NCBI RefSeq assembly: GCF_028596025.1
Contig: NZ_CP117167.1
Coordinates: 1,798,001 to 1,862,000 of the forward strand
DNA length: 64,000 bases
Source of the DNA: Mucilaginibacter jinjuensis
Lineage (GTDB): Bacteria; Bacteroidota; Bacteroidia; Sphingobacteriales; Sphingobacteriaceae
Reading direction: 5' to 3'
The notes beneath the pieces were generated by a model. That model had not been told where the DNA came from, ran no database searches, and saw nothing but the letters and a program-made list of their open reading frames with translations. Made by a program: the position numbers and the translations under genes. This document shows, piece after piece, positions 16,491 through 24,846 of this stretch; position 1 is the first letter of the stretch; the number at the start of each line of letters is the position of its first letter.

Positions 16491-18767
16491 TTAACAAACT
16501 TTGATAGCCTGATCAAATTTCTTGTATTCGTACTCAAGCTCAAACGCTTTTAATACCGTCAGGTGCGAAATCAAATACGCTAAGGTACTTTCGGCGCCCT
16601 GGTTACGGTTTATACCATTTGGCATCAAACCATCACAGCAGCCTTTAGTTTCGTAATCATATAACGGTGCTCGTAAAGTATTCTCACCCAGGAACCATTT
16701 GTAGCTTAAAAACATTTTCTCGATATACTCCGGCTGGCGGAAGGTTTCATACGCCTGGAAGTGCATCATCACCATCGCCATCGTTTCAATGGCCTGCTGA
16801 TCAAACGTAGGGAATACACCACCGCGATAATACCAACCATCATTACCAACAGGGCTTAAGTAGCCATTAGATAGCGTTAGTTTATCTAAGAAAGCCATGG
16901 TATTCATTGCAATGCGTTTGGCATTTTCGTCACCGGTAATCTCGCAAGAGTGTAGTAAGGCTAAAGGTAGGATGGCGTTATCATAAGTCATACCTTCCTC
17001 AAACCATTGCCAGTCTGGTGATTGTGTTTTTTCGTAAGCCTCAATCAATGGTTGGGTTAATCTTACCATTTCGGCCTGCATGCCTTCGTCGGTAGGGTAA
17101 ACCTTGAGGTATAAACAAATCCCTATAATGGTGTTAGCCATACCGCGGATGTGCTGCAGGTTTTTAAAGTGTGGATACGATTTATGAAAAATTTCCATTG
17201 CAAACTCACGGTACGAATTATTGGCAGCGCAGCTGATTAAATGCCCCAATGCCCAAATAGTACGGCCGAATGAATCTTCTGACCCAACCTCGTCTAAATA
17301 ACGACGATCAAAGCTCAGGAAGTTGCGGAAGTTACCATCGTCGCATTGCATATAGTGAATATAGCTCAGGTAGATAGGCAACAGCTCTAAAGCTTCCTGG
17401 CTTTTGTTGCGCTGATAAGCCATCAATGCCATAATTAAAGCACGGGCGTTATCATCCAAGCAATATCCTTCTTTTAAGTTGGGGATACCATATTTAGCGT
17501 GCTGAACAATGCCTGTATCGTCTGTAAGGCGATGTACGTGCGCCAGGCTGAACTTTGGCAGTATTTCCGGGTCAACAATGCTGTTTTTTAAGATCTTGTC
17601 GCTAAAGTCATGATTTAAGCATGATTCCTGTGCTACGCGGATAAACTCGGCGCCGGTTTTTGGCCAGCGCAGGTGTAAGCCGTATTCGTAAGCGTTTTGT
17701 TTAAGCGTGTTTAATGTGTCTTCATTATCTAACAGGTCATTTACGCTATCAGCTAACGCATCGGCATCCTTAAAATCAAATAAGCGACCGCGGTTATGTG
17801 CTAACAGTTCTGTTGCGTGCCAGTAAGGAGTAGATACTACAGCCGCGCCAGAGCCTACAGCATAAGACAATGTACCGCTGGTAATTTGTGCCTCATTTAA
17901 GTAAGGCGTTACATATACTGTAGCCGCAGTTAAATAATTAATCAGTTCTTCTTCTGATACAAACTTGTTAATGAAGGCGAGATGATTCGATACCTTCAGT
18001 TGCGCTGCTAATGATTTCAGGCTGTCGCGATATTCTTCGCCCGAATGCTTTACAACGCCGGGGTGGGTATTACCTAAAACTACATACATTACATCCGGGT
18101 GTTTTTCAACTATTTTAGGCAATGCCCGCACTACAGTTTCTAAACCTTTATTACGGCTTATTAAACCGAAGGTAAGTAGTACGCGTTTGTTTTTAAATGC
18201 AGATAGCTCGCGAACAGGGTTTAATTCTGGTTCTTCCAGATCAGGAACACCATGCTCAATGATCTGAATTTTTTCAGGAGCGATGTCATATATCGTAGTC
18301 AGAAACTCAACTGCACGCTGGCTCATTACAATTACTTTCGACGATTGCTCGGCAATTTCGCGGATAATAATGCGCTGTACGTAGCTTGGTTCTTTTAGTA
18401 TAGTATGTAAGATAGAAATAAGCGGTTTCTCCAAACGATTCAATAAAGGCAAAATATAAATGCCGCTCTCGCCGCCATAGATACCAAACTCATGCTCCAG
18501 GATACAAGCATCGGCATTGCTGGTATTGATGTAGTTGGCTGCACGGATATAATCCTTTTGATGGTTCTGGCGGATCACATATTTTACCTCTTCAGGATAT
18601 TCATATTCCTGCAGGTTTTCAGAATCGTTAACAGCTACCACAAAACCACTTTGCGACAAACTTCTTCTTTCGGGGAAGTTTGCACTGATGGCGCGCATCA
18701 GGTTTTGGTTAAAGGTAGCAATACCGCATTCGCGGGGTGGATAGGTTGAGATGTACGCTATTTTCAT
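16491..18767 (-). CDS. GT4 glycosyltransferase fused to a C-terminal alpha-helical barrel-like domain
   Basis: A 758-residue two-domain protein. Residues 1 to about 400 are a GT4 transferase (MKIAYISTYPPRECGIATFN, TFGLISRNKGLETVV, VTPYLNEAQITSGTLSYAVG). Residues from about 420 on are helical and rich in aromatic and acidic residues (EGYCLDDNARALIMALMAY, EDSFGRTIWALGHLI, FDQQAIETMAMVM, NQGAESTLAYLISHL), recalling (alpha/alpha)6 barrels of carbohydrate enzymes; I cannot name the family. The start is the ATG at 18767, where homology to GT4 begins; an in-frame ATG 144 bases upstream adds a Cys/Lys-rich stretch that looks non-coding. First gene of the two-gene GT operon. Confidence 0.88.
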   Translation of the reverse strand: MKIAYISTYPPRECGIATFNQNLMRAISANFPERRSLSQSGFVVAVNDSENLQEYEYPEEVKYVIRQNHQKDYIRAANYINTSNADACILEHEFGIYGGESGIYILPLLNRLEKPLISILHTILKEPSYVQRIIIREIAEQSSKVIVMSQRAVEFLTTIYDIAPEKIQIIEHGVPDLEEPELNPVRELSAFKNKRVLLTFGLISRNKGLETVVRALPKIVEKHPDVMYVVLGNTHPGVVKHSGEEYRDSLKSLAAQLKVSNHLAFINKFVSEEELINYLTAATVYVTPYLNEAQITSGTLSYAVGSGAAVVSTPYWHATELLAHNRGRLFDFKDADALADSVNDLLDNEDTLNTLKQNAYEYGLHLRWPKTGAEFIRVAQESCLNHDFSDKILKNSIVDPEILPKFSLAHVHRLTDDTGIVQHAKYGIPNLKEGYCLDDNARALIMALMAYQRNKSQEALELLPIYLSYIHYMQCDDGNFRNFLSFDRRYLDEVGSEDSFGRTIWALGHLISCAANNSYREFAMEIFHKSYPHFKNLQHIRGMANTIIGICLYLKVYPTDEGMQAEMVRLTQPLIEAYEKTQSPDWQWFEEGMTYDNAILPLALLHSCEITGDENAKRIAMNTMAFLDKLTLSNGYLSPVGNDGWYYRGGVFPTFDQQAIETMAMVMMHFQAYETFRQPEYIEKMFLSYKWFLGENTLRAPLYDYETKGCCDGLMPNGINRNQGAESTLAYLISHLTVLKAFELEYEYKKFDQAIKVC

Positions 18768-18843
18768 GTTTTTAGTAAGATGTCTTATATTGAAATTTGG
18801 CAAGTGGAAGCAAATTCTCCTTTTTCTGACACTGAATGACTTA

Positions 18844-18890
18844 AAAAAAGGGCAACGTGAAGTTGATAATGTGCTTTTACGTTGCTTTTT
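18844..18890. terminator. Possible bidirectional terminator between aminotransferase and GT genes
   Basis: GCAACGT (18852-18858) and ACGTTGC (18879-18885) form a short stem with a 20-base loop, preceded by seven As and followed by TTTTT. It sits between the stop of the aminotransferase (18993) and the start of the GT gene. The stem is short. Confidence 0.45.
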
Positions 18891-18992
18891 AAAGCAAATG
18901 CACACTTGCATGTAATATAAGGCATAAACTATACCAATACACTATGATAGCTAGGTAATAAGGCTAATTATAGGAAGATGACCCGCTACTGT

Positions 18993-20180
18993 TTAACTGA
19001 AATAGCTAATAGCTTCGAGAATTATAGCACAGGCTTGTTTAATCTCGTCGTGGGTGATGATGAGGGGAGGGGCAATTCGCATAGAGTTATCGCAATGCAG
19101 AAACCAATCTACAATGAGGCCATTTTCGATACAACGGTCAATTACTTTTTTGTTAAAGTCGAAACTCTCCAGTTCAACAGCAAGCATCAAACCTTTACCG
19201 CGGATTTGTTTAATAGCAGGGTGAACTAAAAGCTGGTGGAAGAGCTGACCTTTTTCTTGAACTCCATCAATCAATTTTTGATTGAGCAAAACATTTAAAG
19301 CAGCAAGCCCCGCAGCACAACAAACCGGGTGACCTCCAAATGTGGTAATATGCCCAAGTATCGGGTTATTCTTTAATGCGGACATGATTTCTGTCGAAGC
19401 AATAAAAGCCCCAACAGGCATGCCACCACCAAGAGCTTTAGCAAGCAGTAAAATGTCGGGTACAATATCAAAGTGCTCGAACGCAAACAGCTTACCCGAG
19501 CGGCCAAAGGCAGCTTGGATTTCATCGAGGATCAATAATGTTCCTGTTTCATCGCAACGTTTCCTGAGCGCCTGCATATAAGCTAAATCGGACACCCGGA
19601 TTCCCGCTTCGCCCTGTATGGTTTCTATGATTACACAAGCGGTTTGTTCTGTGATGTTAACAAGATCATCTGTGTTGTTAAAATTGATGAAACTTACATC
19701 GGGCAACAGTGGGCGATAAGCTGTTTTAAAATGCTCGTTACCCATCACGCTTAATGCACCATGCGTACTCCCGTGGTAAGAATTATGGCATGAAATAATC
19801 TCTTTTCGTCCTGTATAACGTTTAGCCAGTTTTAAAGCGCCCTCAACAGCTTCGGCACCAGAGTTTACAAAGTATACAGAATTAAGGGTTGATGGCAGCA
19901 GGCTTACCAGTTTCTCTGCAAAACGTACTTGTGGCGTTTGCACATATTCGCCATAAACCATCAGGTGCATGTATTTATCAACCTGGTCTTTTATGGCTGC
20001 TATAACCTCATCATTACTATGGCCGATGTTACTCACGCCAATGCCCGAAATAAGGTCCATATAAGCTTTGCCTTCGGCATTGTACATGTACACACCTTTA
20101 GCGCGTTCAAACTCCAGCAATAGAGGGAAATCGGTGGTTTGGGCGTTATTGGCTAAGAAAAGCTGGCGAAGAGTAAGCAT
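18993..20180 (-). CDS. Class III pyridoxal-phosphate aminotransferase (acetylornithine/ornithine-type)
   Basis: A 395-residue fold-type I aminotransferase. PLP-site features: NSGAEAVEGALKLAKRYTGR (107-126), ILDEIQAAFGRSGKLFAFE with D219 contacting the pyridine nitrogen, and the Schiff-base lysine K248 in LAKALGGGMPVGAF; TFGGHPVCCAAGLAAL follows. The class transfers amino groups between omega-amino compounds and 2-oxoglutarate. Without arginine-biosynthesis genes nearby I cannot say whether it acts on acetylornithine or another omega-amine. It is followed by a possible terminator and preceded by a repeat-rich spacer. Confidence 0.9.
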   Translation of the reverse strand: MLTLRQLFLANNAQTTDFPLLLEFERAKGVYMYNAEGKAYMDLISGIGVSNIGHSNDEVIAAIKDQVDKYMHLMVYGEYVQTPQVRFAEKLVSLLPSTLNSVYFVNSGAEAVEGALKLAKRYTGRKEIISCHNSYHGSTHGALSVMGNEHFKTAYRPLLPDVSFINFNNTDDLVNITEQTACVIIETIQGEAGIRVSDLAYMQALRKRCDETGTLLILDEIQAAFGRSGKLFAFEHFDIVPDILLLAKALGGGMPVGAFIASTEIMSALKNNPILGHITTFGGHPVCCAAGLAALNVLLNQKLIDGVQEKGQLFHQLLVHPAIKQIRGKGLMLAVELESFDFNKKVIDRCIENGLIVDWFLHCDNSMRIAPPLIITHDEIKQACAIILEAISYFS

Positions 20181-20183
20181 CTG

Positions 20184-20370
20184 GAATTTGTCAATTAGAT
20201 AATTTGTCGATTTGTCAATGAAGTTCCAATTTGTCGATTTGTTAATTCGGCAATTTGTAAATGGCTTTGCAACATCGCAAAATTGACAAATTATTCAGTG
20301 GGATTAATCAACAAATTGACAAATTATCTAATCAGCAAGTTGAATTGACAAATTAACAAATTGCCGAATT
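20184..20370. repeat. Intergenic inverted array built of AATTTGTC words
   Basis: The spacer between the aminotransferase start and the Spy-like gene's stop consists of repeats of AATTTGTC(A/G)ATTTGTC-like words on the left and their complements (GACAAATT) on the right. Longer paired blocks are TTAGATAATTTGTC against GACAAATTATCTAA, and AATTCGGCAATTTG against CAAATTGCCGAATT. The whole can fold into a long branched hairpin. Confidence 0.8.
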
Positions 20371-20376
20371 GTCAAA

Positions 20377-20880
20377 TTATTTCTGCGGTTCTTGTTGTTT
20401 GCGTTCACCGAGCTGTTTAATCAACTCGTCTTTAAACTCGCGTTCGCTTTTGTAGAGCAGGCTTACCTTTTCGGGGGGGAGTATTTTCAGGAACTCGTCT
20501 TTATAACGCTTTCTGATAGATAATATCTGTTGTTCGTAATTAATATCACGATCAACCTGGTCAATACCATTAGCTTGCGGGCTCGAATTATTAATGCGGC
20601 GCTGGCGCAGTACGTTACCCAGCTCAGCCTGGTATTGGTTGTAAACAGGCCAGAAACGATCGGCTTCTTCCGGGGTAAGGTTCAGTCTTTTATTAATATA
20701 ATCGTTCCTTACTGCATTTAACTTACGCATACCATCGGGCCTGTTATGGCCGTTAAAATTTGGACGGTAGTTCGGCACAGTTGTGCTGCGATACGGAGAA
20801 GCGCCTGGCTGTGCACACGTTTCATGCCGTATGCAAAAAAGCAACAGCGCAAAAAACAGGTATTTTATCAGGTTGTTCAT
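20377..20880 (-). CDS. Small exported protein with LTxxQ/Spy-like region, third gene of ECF sigma operon
   Basis: A 167-residue protein with an N-terminal signal peptide (LIKYLFFALLLFCIRH). The middle has RLNLTPEEADRFWPVYNQYQ, typical of the periplasmic helical proteins found with Bacteroidota ECF sigma genes and distantly like Spy/CpxP, then a charged helical part rich in K, R and E ending in Q/E/K. It lies 16 bases downstream of the repeat-containing membrane protein and after the sigma gene. A periplasmic sensing or chaperone role in sigma control is an inference from order. Confidence 0.75.
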   Translation of the reverse strand: MNNLIKYLFFALLLFCIRHETCAQPGASPYRSTTVPNYRPNFNGHNRPDGMRKLNAVRNDYINKRLNLTPEEADRFWPVYNQYQAELGNVLRQRRINNSSPQANGIDQVDRDINYEQQILSIRKRYKDEFLKILPPEKVSLLYKSEREFKDELIKQLGERKQQEPQK

Positions 20881-20896
20881 TCCGTATTATAAATTA

Positions 20897-21802
20897 TTAT
20901 AAACTGCTCAGATAATCGGTGAGATCATCATTAGAGTCATTAGTTTTACCTTGATCAGCCTGATTGATCACACTTTTAGTATCCCCGGCATCCATGTGCA
21001 ACTGCAGATAGCTTTCTATATCATTAGCCGGAATGTCTGATAAAGCTTTGTGCAGGTATGAGCTGTTATGCTTAGCAGACGGGCTGTTAATTTCGCCAAT
21101 AAAAATAGCTGTACCCACTACCAGTGTAAAACAAGCAGCTGTAGCATACTTAAATGCAGCGGTTGATACAAGCCTTCTGATCACGCCACGGCGGTTAGCT
21201 GCCTCTAAACCGGCAACCTGGTTTGAAATATTACGATTTAATTTTTCAAAGTAATTATCCGGAACCGTAAATGGTGTTTGAGTATTCAGGGCTTCTTCAA
21301 CAGCAATACGGCTGGTTATCTGTGTTGCCATATCCTCAAAGTAATTCTGAGGCACTGTAAAATTTTGCTCATCAGCCTTTAAGGATTCTTCAATAGCAAT
21401 GCGGCTTTTAATTTGTTCAGCCATGTCCTCAAAATAATTTTGCGGAACGCTGAACGTTTGCTCATCGGCTTTTAAAGCATTCTCAACAGCAATACGGCTT
21501 TTGATTTGCAGCTCCATGTTCTCAAAATAATTTTGAGGGACAGTGAAGTTTTGCTCATCGGTTTTTATTTTTTCTTCAATATTGATTCGGCTTACAATAT
21601 TGCTGCTTAATTCTTCGAAGTAGTTTTCTGGTACAGCAAAAGGCTGCGACGATGGAAGCTCACTTAAATTAATGACAGACATAATCCTCCCTTCCAGCTC
21701 ATTAAAATAGCCGCCAGGCACGGTAAACGGGTTATTTGGGTTAACCTGTTTTAGTGACGGATATTCATCTGGCCATTCTTTATTGTCTATATCGCTTGTC
21801 AT
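20897..21802 (-). CDS. Membrane protein with six VPxNYF repeats, candidate anti-sigma factor
   Basis: A 301-residue protein. Its first 200 residues are six repeats of 29-31 residues, each with an F-x-VP-x-(N/G)YF-x-x-(L/M) core: the VP pairs are at residues 28, 57, 88, 119, 150 and 180, and units often continue with IKSRIAIEE and KADEQ. One transmembrane helix follows (about 219-236, ATAACFTLVVGTAIFIG), then an acidic tail. The N-terminal repeats would be cytoplasmic if it is an anti-sigma factor with one TM. It starts 51 bases after the ECF sigma gene. No ZAS zinc motif is seen, so the anti-sigma role is inferred from position. Confidence 0.72.
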   Translation of the reverse strand: MTSDIDNKEWPDEYPSLKQVNPNNPFTVPGGYFNELEGRIMSVINLSELPSSQPFAVPENYFEELSSNIVSRINIEEKIKTDEQNFTVPQNYFENMELQIKSRIAVENALKADEQTFSVPQNYFEDMAEQIKSRIAIEESLKADEQNFTVPQNYFEDMATQITSRIAVEEALNTQTPFTVPDNYFEKLNRNISNQVAGLEAANRRGVIRRLVSTAAFKYATAACFTLVVGTAIFIGEINSPSAKHNSSYLHKALSDIPANDIESYLQLHMDAGDTKSVINQADQGKTNDSNDDLTDYLSSL

Positions 21803-21853
21803 ATCGTATTATAGATATAAATAGGGAGCAAAGGTTTAAAGCAAAAATTAAAA

Positions 21854-22408
21854 TTAATCATGAGATAACAGAAAACTTTCGATTTTTTTTACTGCCAGGT
21901 GAAAAGATGCTTTTAAAGCACCTACGCTTGTCCCCAGCACTTCCGACATTTCTTCGTACTTCATGTCGTCGTAGTATTTCATGTTAAAAACAAGCCTTTG
22001 CTTATCCGGCAGGGTAAGCAAGGCTTGTTGTAATTTCATTTGTGCCTTATCGCCATCAAAATAAGATGACGATGCCAGTGTATCTGCCAGCTCATAAGAA
22101 ACCTCATCTAACGAAATGTTATTTTTTTGCTTCTTTTTGTTTAAGAAGGTAATGCATTCGTTAGTGGCAATGCGGTACATCCAGGTATAAAGCTGGGCAT
22201 CGCTGCGGAAGCCTTCGAGATTTTTCCAAACCTTAATAAAAACGTCCTGTACCAGGTCGTCGGCATCGTCATGGTCTATAACCATACGCCTAACGTGCCA
22301 GTAAATTTTCTGCTGATATTTCTTCAGCAAAAGATTAAAGGCTTCGTTCCGGGTTTTTACATCCTGGAACTTGCTTAGTATTTCAGCATCTTCAACCTGT
22401 ACAGACAT
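21854..22408 (-). CDS. ECF-type RNA polymerase sigma factor
   Basis: A 184-residue sigma-70 family protein with only regions 2 and 4. Region 2 includes DDADDLVQDVFIKVWKNLEGF and the -10-binding AQLYTWMYRIATNECITFL; region 4 has LPDKQRLVFNMKYYDDMKYE and the HTH EEMSEVLGTSVGALKASFH. It is first in a three-gene unit with the VPxNYF membrane protein and the Spy-like exported protein, a typical Bacteroidota envelope-response layout. The transketolase genes upstream are on the same strand with 41 bases between. Confidence 0.95.
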   Translation of the reverse strand: MSVQVEDAEILSKFQDVKTRNEAFNLLLKKYQQKIYWHVRRMVIDHDDADDLVQDVFIKVWKNLEGFRSDAQLYTWMYRIATNECITFLNKKKQKNNISLDEVSYELADTLASSSYFDGDKAQMKLQQALLTLPDKQRLVFNMKYYDDMKYEEMSEVLGTSVGALKASFHLAVKKIESFLLSHD

Positions 22409-22449
22409 TTATTTTATTTAATAGTTTATTCTATAAAGCATTTATCAGC

Positions 22450-23409
22450 CTACTTTGTTTTTCTGGCAATAGCACGTTTAGCAGCAGCAACAATGTGATC
22501 GGCATCTAAACCGTATTTGGTCATCAATTGTTCTGGTGTACCGCTTTCGCCAAAGCTGTCGTTTACAGCTACATACTCTTGTGGGGTAGGCAACTGGGTA
22601 GCCAATACTTGTGCAACGCTATCACCTAAGCCACCTAAACGGTTATGCTCCTCAGCAGTTACCACACAACCTGTTTTGCGTACCGATGCTAAAATAGCTT
22701 CAGCATCCAACGGTTTAATGGTGTGTATGTTGATGATCTCGGCGTCGATGCCTTCTTCAGCCAGTTTCTCACCTGCTTGTATCGCTTCCCAAACCAAATG
22801 TCCTGTTGCGAATATACTCACATCGGCACCTTCATTTACCATCCATGCTTTACCGATCTCAAATTTTTGATCAGGATCTGTAAAGATAGGCACAACCGGG
22901 CGACCGAAACGTAAGTAAACCGGGCCTTCATGTTCTGCAATAGCAATAGTAGCAGCTTTAGTCTGGTTATAATCGCAAGGGTTAATAACGGTCATGCCAG
23001 GTAGCATTTTCATCAAACCTAAGTCTTCCAGGATCTGGTGGGTTGCACCATCTTCGCCCAAAGTTAAACCTGCGTGTGAAGCGCAAATTTTTACGTTTTT
23101 GTTTGAATAGGCGATAGACTGGCGGATCTGATCGTAAACACGACCGGTTGAAAAGTTAGCGAAAGTACCTGTAAAAGGTATTTTACCGCCAATGGTTAAA
23201 CCTGCAGCCATGCCCATCATGTTGGCTTCGGCAATACCGGTTTGGAAAAAACGCTCAGGGAAAGCAGCAATAAAATCCTGCATTTTCAATGAGCCAATTA
23301 AGTCGGCACATAAGGCAACCACCTGGTCGTTACGTTTACCGGCTTCTAATAGTCCGGCACCAAAGCCCGAACGTGTATCTTTTTTATCTGTGTAAGTGTA
23401 TTTTTTCAT
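22450..23409 (-). CDS. Transketolase, C-terminal subunit
   Basis: A 319-residue protein corresponding to the pyrimidine-binding and C-terminal domains of transketolase. Motifs: FFQTGIAEANMMGMAAGL with the catalytic glutamate that contacts the ThDP ring, CASHAGLTLGEDGATHQ, and LGGLGDSVAQVLA near the end. The partner N-terminal half is encoded just upstream (23507-24352). Together they transfer two-carbon ketol units in the pentose phosphate pathway. Split transketolases are known in archaea and many bacteria. The two genes are separated by a stem-loop spacer. Confidence 0.93.
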   Translation of the reverse strand: MKKYTYTDKKDTRSGFGAGLLEAGKRNDQVVALCADLIGSLKMQDFIAAFPERFFQTGIAEANMMGMAAGLTIGGKIPFTGTFANFSTGRVYDQIRQSIAYSNKNVKICASHAGLTLGEDGATHQILEDLGLMKMLPGMTVINPCDYNQTKAATIAIAEHEGPVYLRFGRPVVPIFTDPDQKFEIGKAWMVNEGADVSIFATGHLVWEAIQAGEKLAEEGIDAEIINIHTIKPLDAEAILASVRKTGCVVTAEEHNRLGGLGDSVAQVLATQLPTPQEYVAVNDSFGESGTPEQLMTKYGLDADHIVAAAKRAIARKTK

Positions 23410-23416
23410 TGTGTGT

Positions 23417-23506
23417 TTTGGTTGTCAGTTGTCGGTTGTCAGTTGTCTGCCTCTTGTTATTCGATAGTTAATACCGACAACCGACAACTGATAACCGACA
23501 ACCAAA
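23417..23506. repeat. Intergenic inverted array built of GGTTGTC words
   Basis: Between the two transketolase subunit genes: left side is TTGGTTGTCAGTTGTC with GGTTGTCAGTTGTC repeated, right side is its complement (ACCGACAACCGACAACTG, then ACCGACAACCAA). It can form one long hairpin with a 30-base loop. It may tune expression of the downstream subunit or be a dispersed repeat. Confidence 0.8.
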
Positions 23507-24352
23507 TTAATAGTCTCCCAAAGTTTCTTCTAACTGTCCTAAAGCTTGTGCCAGTTGTGCATCGTTAGGTGCAGTACCATGCCATTTGTGGGTACCCATC
23601 ATAAAATCAACACCATAACCCATTTCGGTATGCAATAAAATTACAATTGGTTTGCCCTGACCTGTGCGAGATTTAGCTTCGGCTAAAACGGTAAGCAAAG
23701 CCTCCATATCATTACCTTTGGCTTCCAAAACATCCCAACCGAAGGCAACCCATTTAGCATGCAGATCGCCTAATGATAATACATTTTTGGTAGAACCATC
23801 AATTTGCTGGCCGTTAACATCAATGGCAGCAATAAGGTTATCAACTTTATTGTGAGGGGCGTACATTGCTGCCTCCCAGATCTGGCCTTCCTGTAGCTCA
23901 CCATCGCCGTGCAGGGTGAAAACAAGGCTGCTGTCTTTATTTAATTTTTTTGCTTGCGCAGCACCGATAGCTACCGATAAACCCTGGCCCAGTGAACCAG
24001 AGGCGATACGTACACCCGGTAAATGCTCGTGCGTGGTAGGGTGGCCCTGTAAACGTGTACCCAGTTTACGGAAAGTAGCCAGTTCGGCTTTATCAAAATA
24101 ACCGGCATGTGCCAGTACGCTATAAAATACCGGAGAAATGTGGCCATTTGACAGGAAGAACAAGTCTTCGCCAATGCCATCCATGTTAAACTTCGGGTCG
24201 TGTTTCATTGCCGAGAAATACAGGGCAACCAGGTAATCGGTACAGCCTAAAGAGCCGCCGGGGTGGCCACTCTGGCAACCATGAACCATTCTTACAATAT
24301 CGCGTCTTACTTGCGACGCGACATTTTTTAATTCAGAAATATCAGTAGTCAT
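23507..24352 (-). CDS. Transketolase, N-terminal (ThDP-binding) subunit
   Basis: A 281-residue protein matching the pyrophosphate-binding domain. The ThDP/Mg motif is HGDGELQEGQIWEAAMYAPH, ending in the NLIAAIDVNG segment; GHPGGSLGCTDYLVALY and RIASGSLGQGLSVAIG are further transketolase signatures. It needs the C-terminal subunit encoded directly downstream. It follows bcp by 29 bases, so may belong to a longer minus-strand transcript starting at the FAH-family gene. Confidence 0.94.
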   Translation of the reverse strand: MTTDISELKNVASQVRRDIVRMVHGCQSGHPGGSLGCTDYLVALYFSAMKHDPKFNMDGIGEDLFFLSNGHISPVFYSVLAHAGYFDKAELATFRKLGTRLQGHPTTHEHLPGVRIASGSLGQGLSVAIGAAQAKKLNKDSSLVFTLHGDGELQEGQIWEAAMYAPHNKVDNLIAAIDVNGQQIDGSTKNVLSLGDLHAKWVAFGWDVLEAKGNDMEALLTVLAEAKSRTGQGKPIVILLHTEMGYGVDFMMGTHKWHGTAPNDAQLAQALGQLEETLGDY

Positions 24353-24381
24353 TAATTAAGGAAGGTTGGTAATATAATATT

Positions 24382-24846
24382 TTAGTTCTTCAGCAGGTCC
24401 AACACCTGCTGAGATGAATTCTTGGTATCCACTTTTTCGATGATTTTGCTAATTACGCCTTCAGCATCGATAATAAAAGTAGTGCGGGCAACACCCATGT
24501 ATTTTTTGCCGTACATGTTTTTTTCTACCCAAACGCCGTAAGCTTCTACAATGGTGTGGTCGGTATCGGCAATCAGGGTAAAGGGCAGGCTGTATTTGGT
24601 CTCAAATTTTTTGTGCGATTTTTCGTCGTCAACACTTACACCAATTACCTCGTAACCTTGGCTGCTCAAAAATTGGTAGTTGTCTCTAAAATCACAGGCT
24701 TCGGCTGTGCAGCCGGGGGTATCATCCTTCGGGTAAAAATAAAGGATGGTAGTTTTACCTTTAAAGTCTGCCAGAGAAACTGTTTTTCCGTTTTGGTCAT
24801 TGGCGGTAAAGTCGGGTGCTTTGGTGCCTGCTGTTAAAGTTGCCAT
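24382..24846 (-). CDS. bcp: Thioredoxin-dependent thiol peroxidase (Bcp-type peroxiredoxin)
   Basis: A 154-residue peroxiredoxin. The peroxidatic cysteine lies in PKDDTPGCTAEACDFRD, with a second cysteine five residues later as in Bcp proteins that form an intramolecular disulfide. It reduces hydroperoxides in the cytoplasm using thioredoxin; a trxA gene is in this window at 9.2 kb. Its ATG shares one base with the stop of the M23 peptidase gene, so the two are translationally coupled. Confidence 0.95.
   Translation of the reverse strand: MATLTAGTKAPDFTANDQNGKTVSLADFKGKTTILYFYPKDDTPGCTAEACDFRDNYQFLSSQGYEVIGVSVDDEKSHKKFETKYSLPFTLIADTDHTIVEAYGVWVEKNMYGKKYMGVARTTFIIDAEGVISKIIEKVDTKNSSQQVLDLLKN

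Noticed and set aside
16491..18911. Longer 806-codon version of the large GT4 gene
   Set aside because: The additional N-terminal 48 residues are Cys/Lys-rich, overlap the possible terminator region and precede the conserved MKIAYIS start of GT4 proteins.
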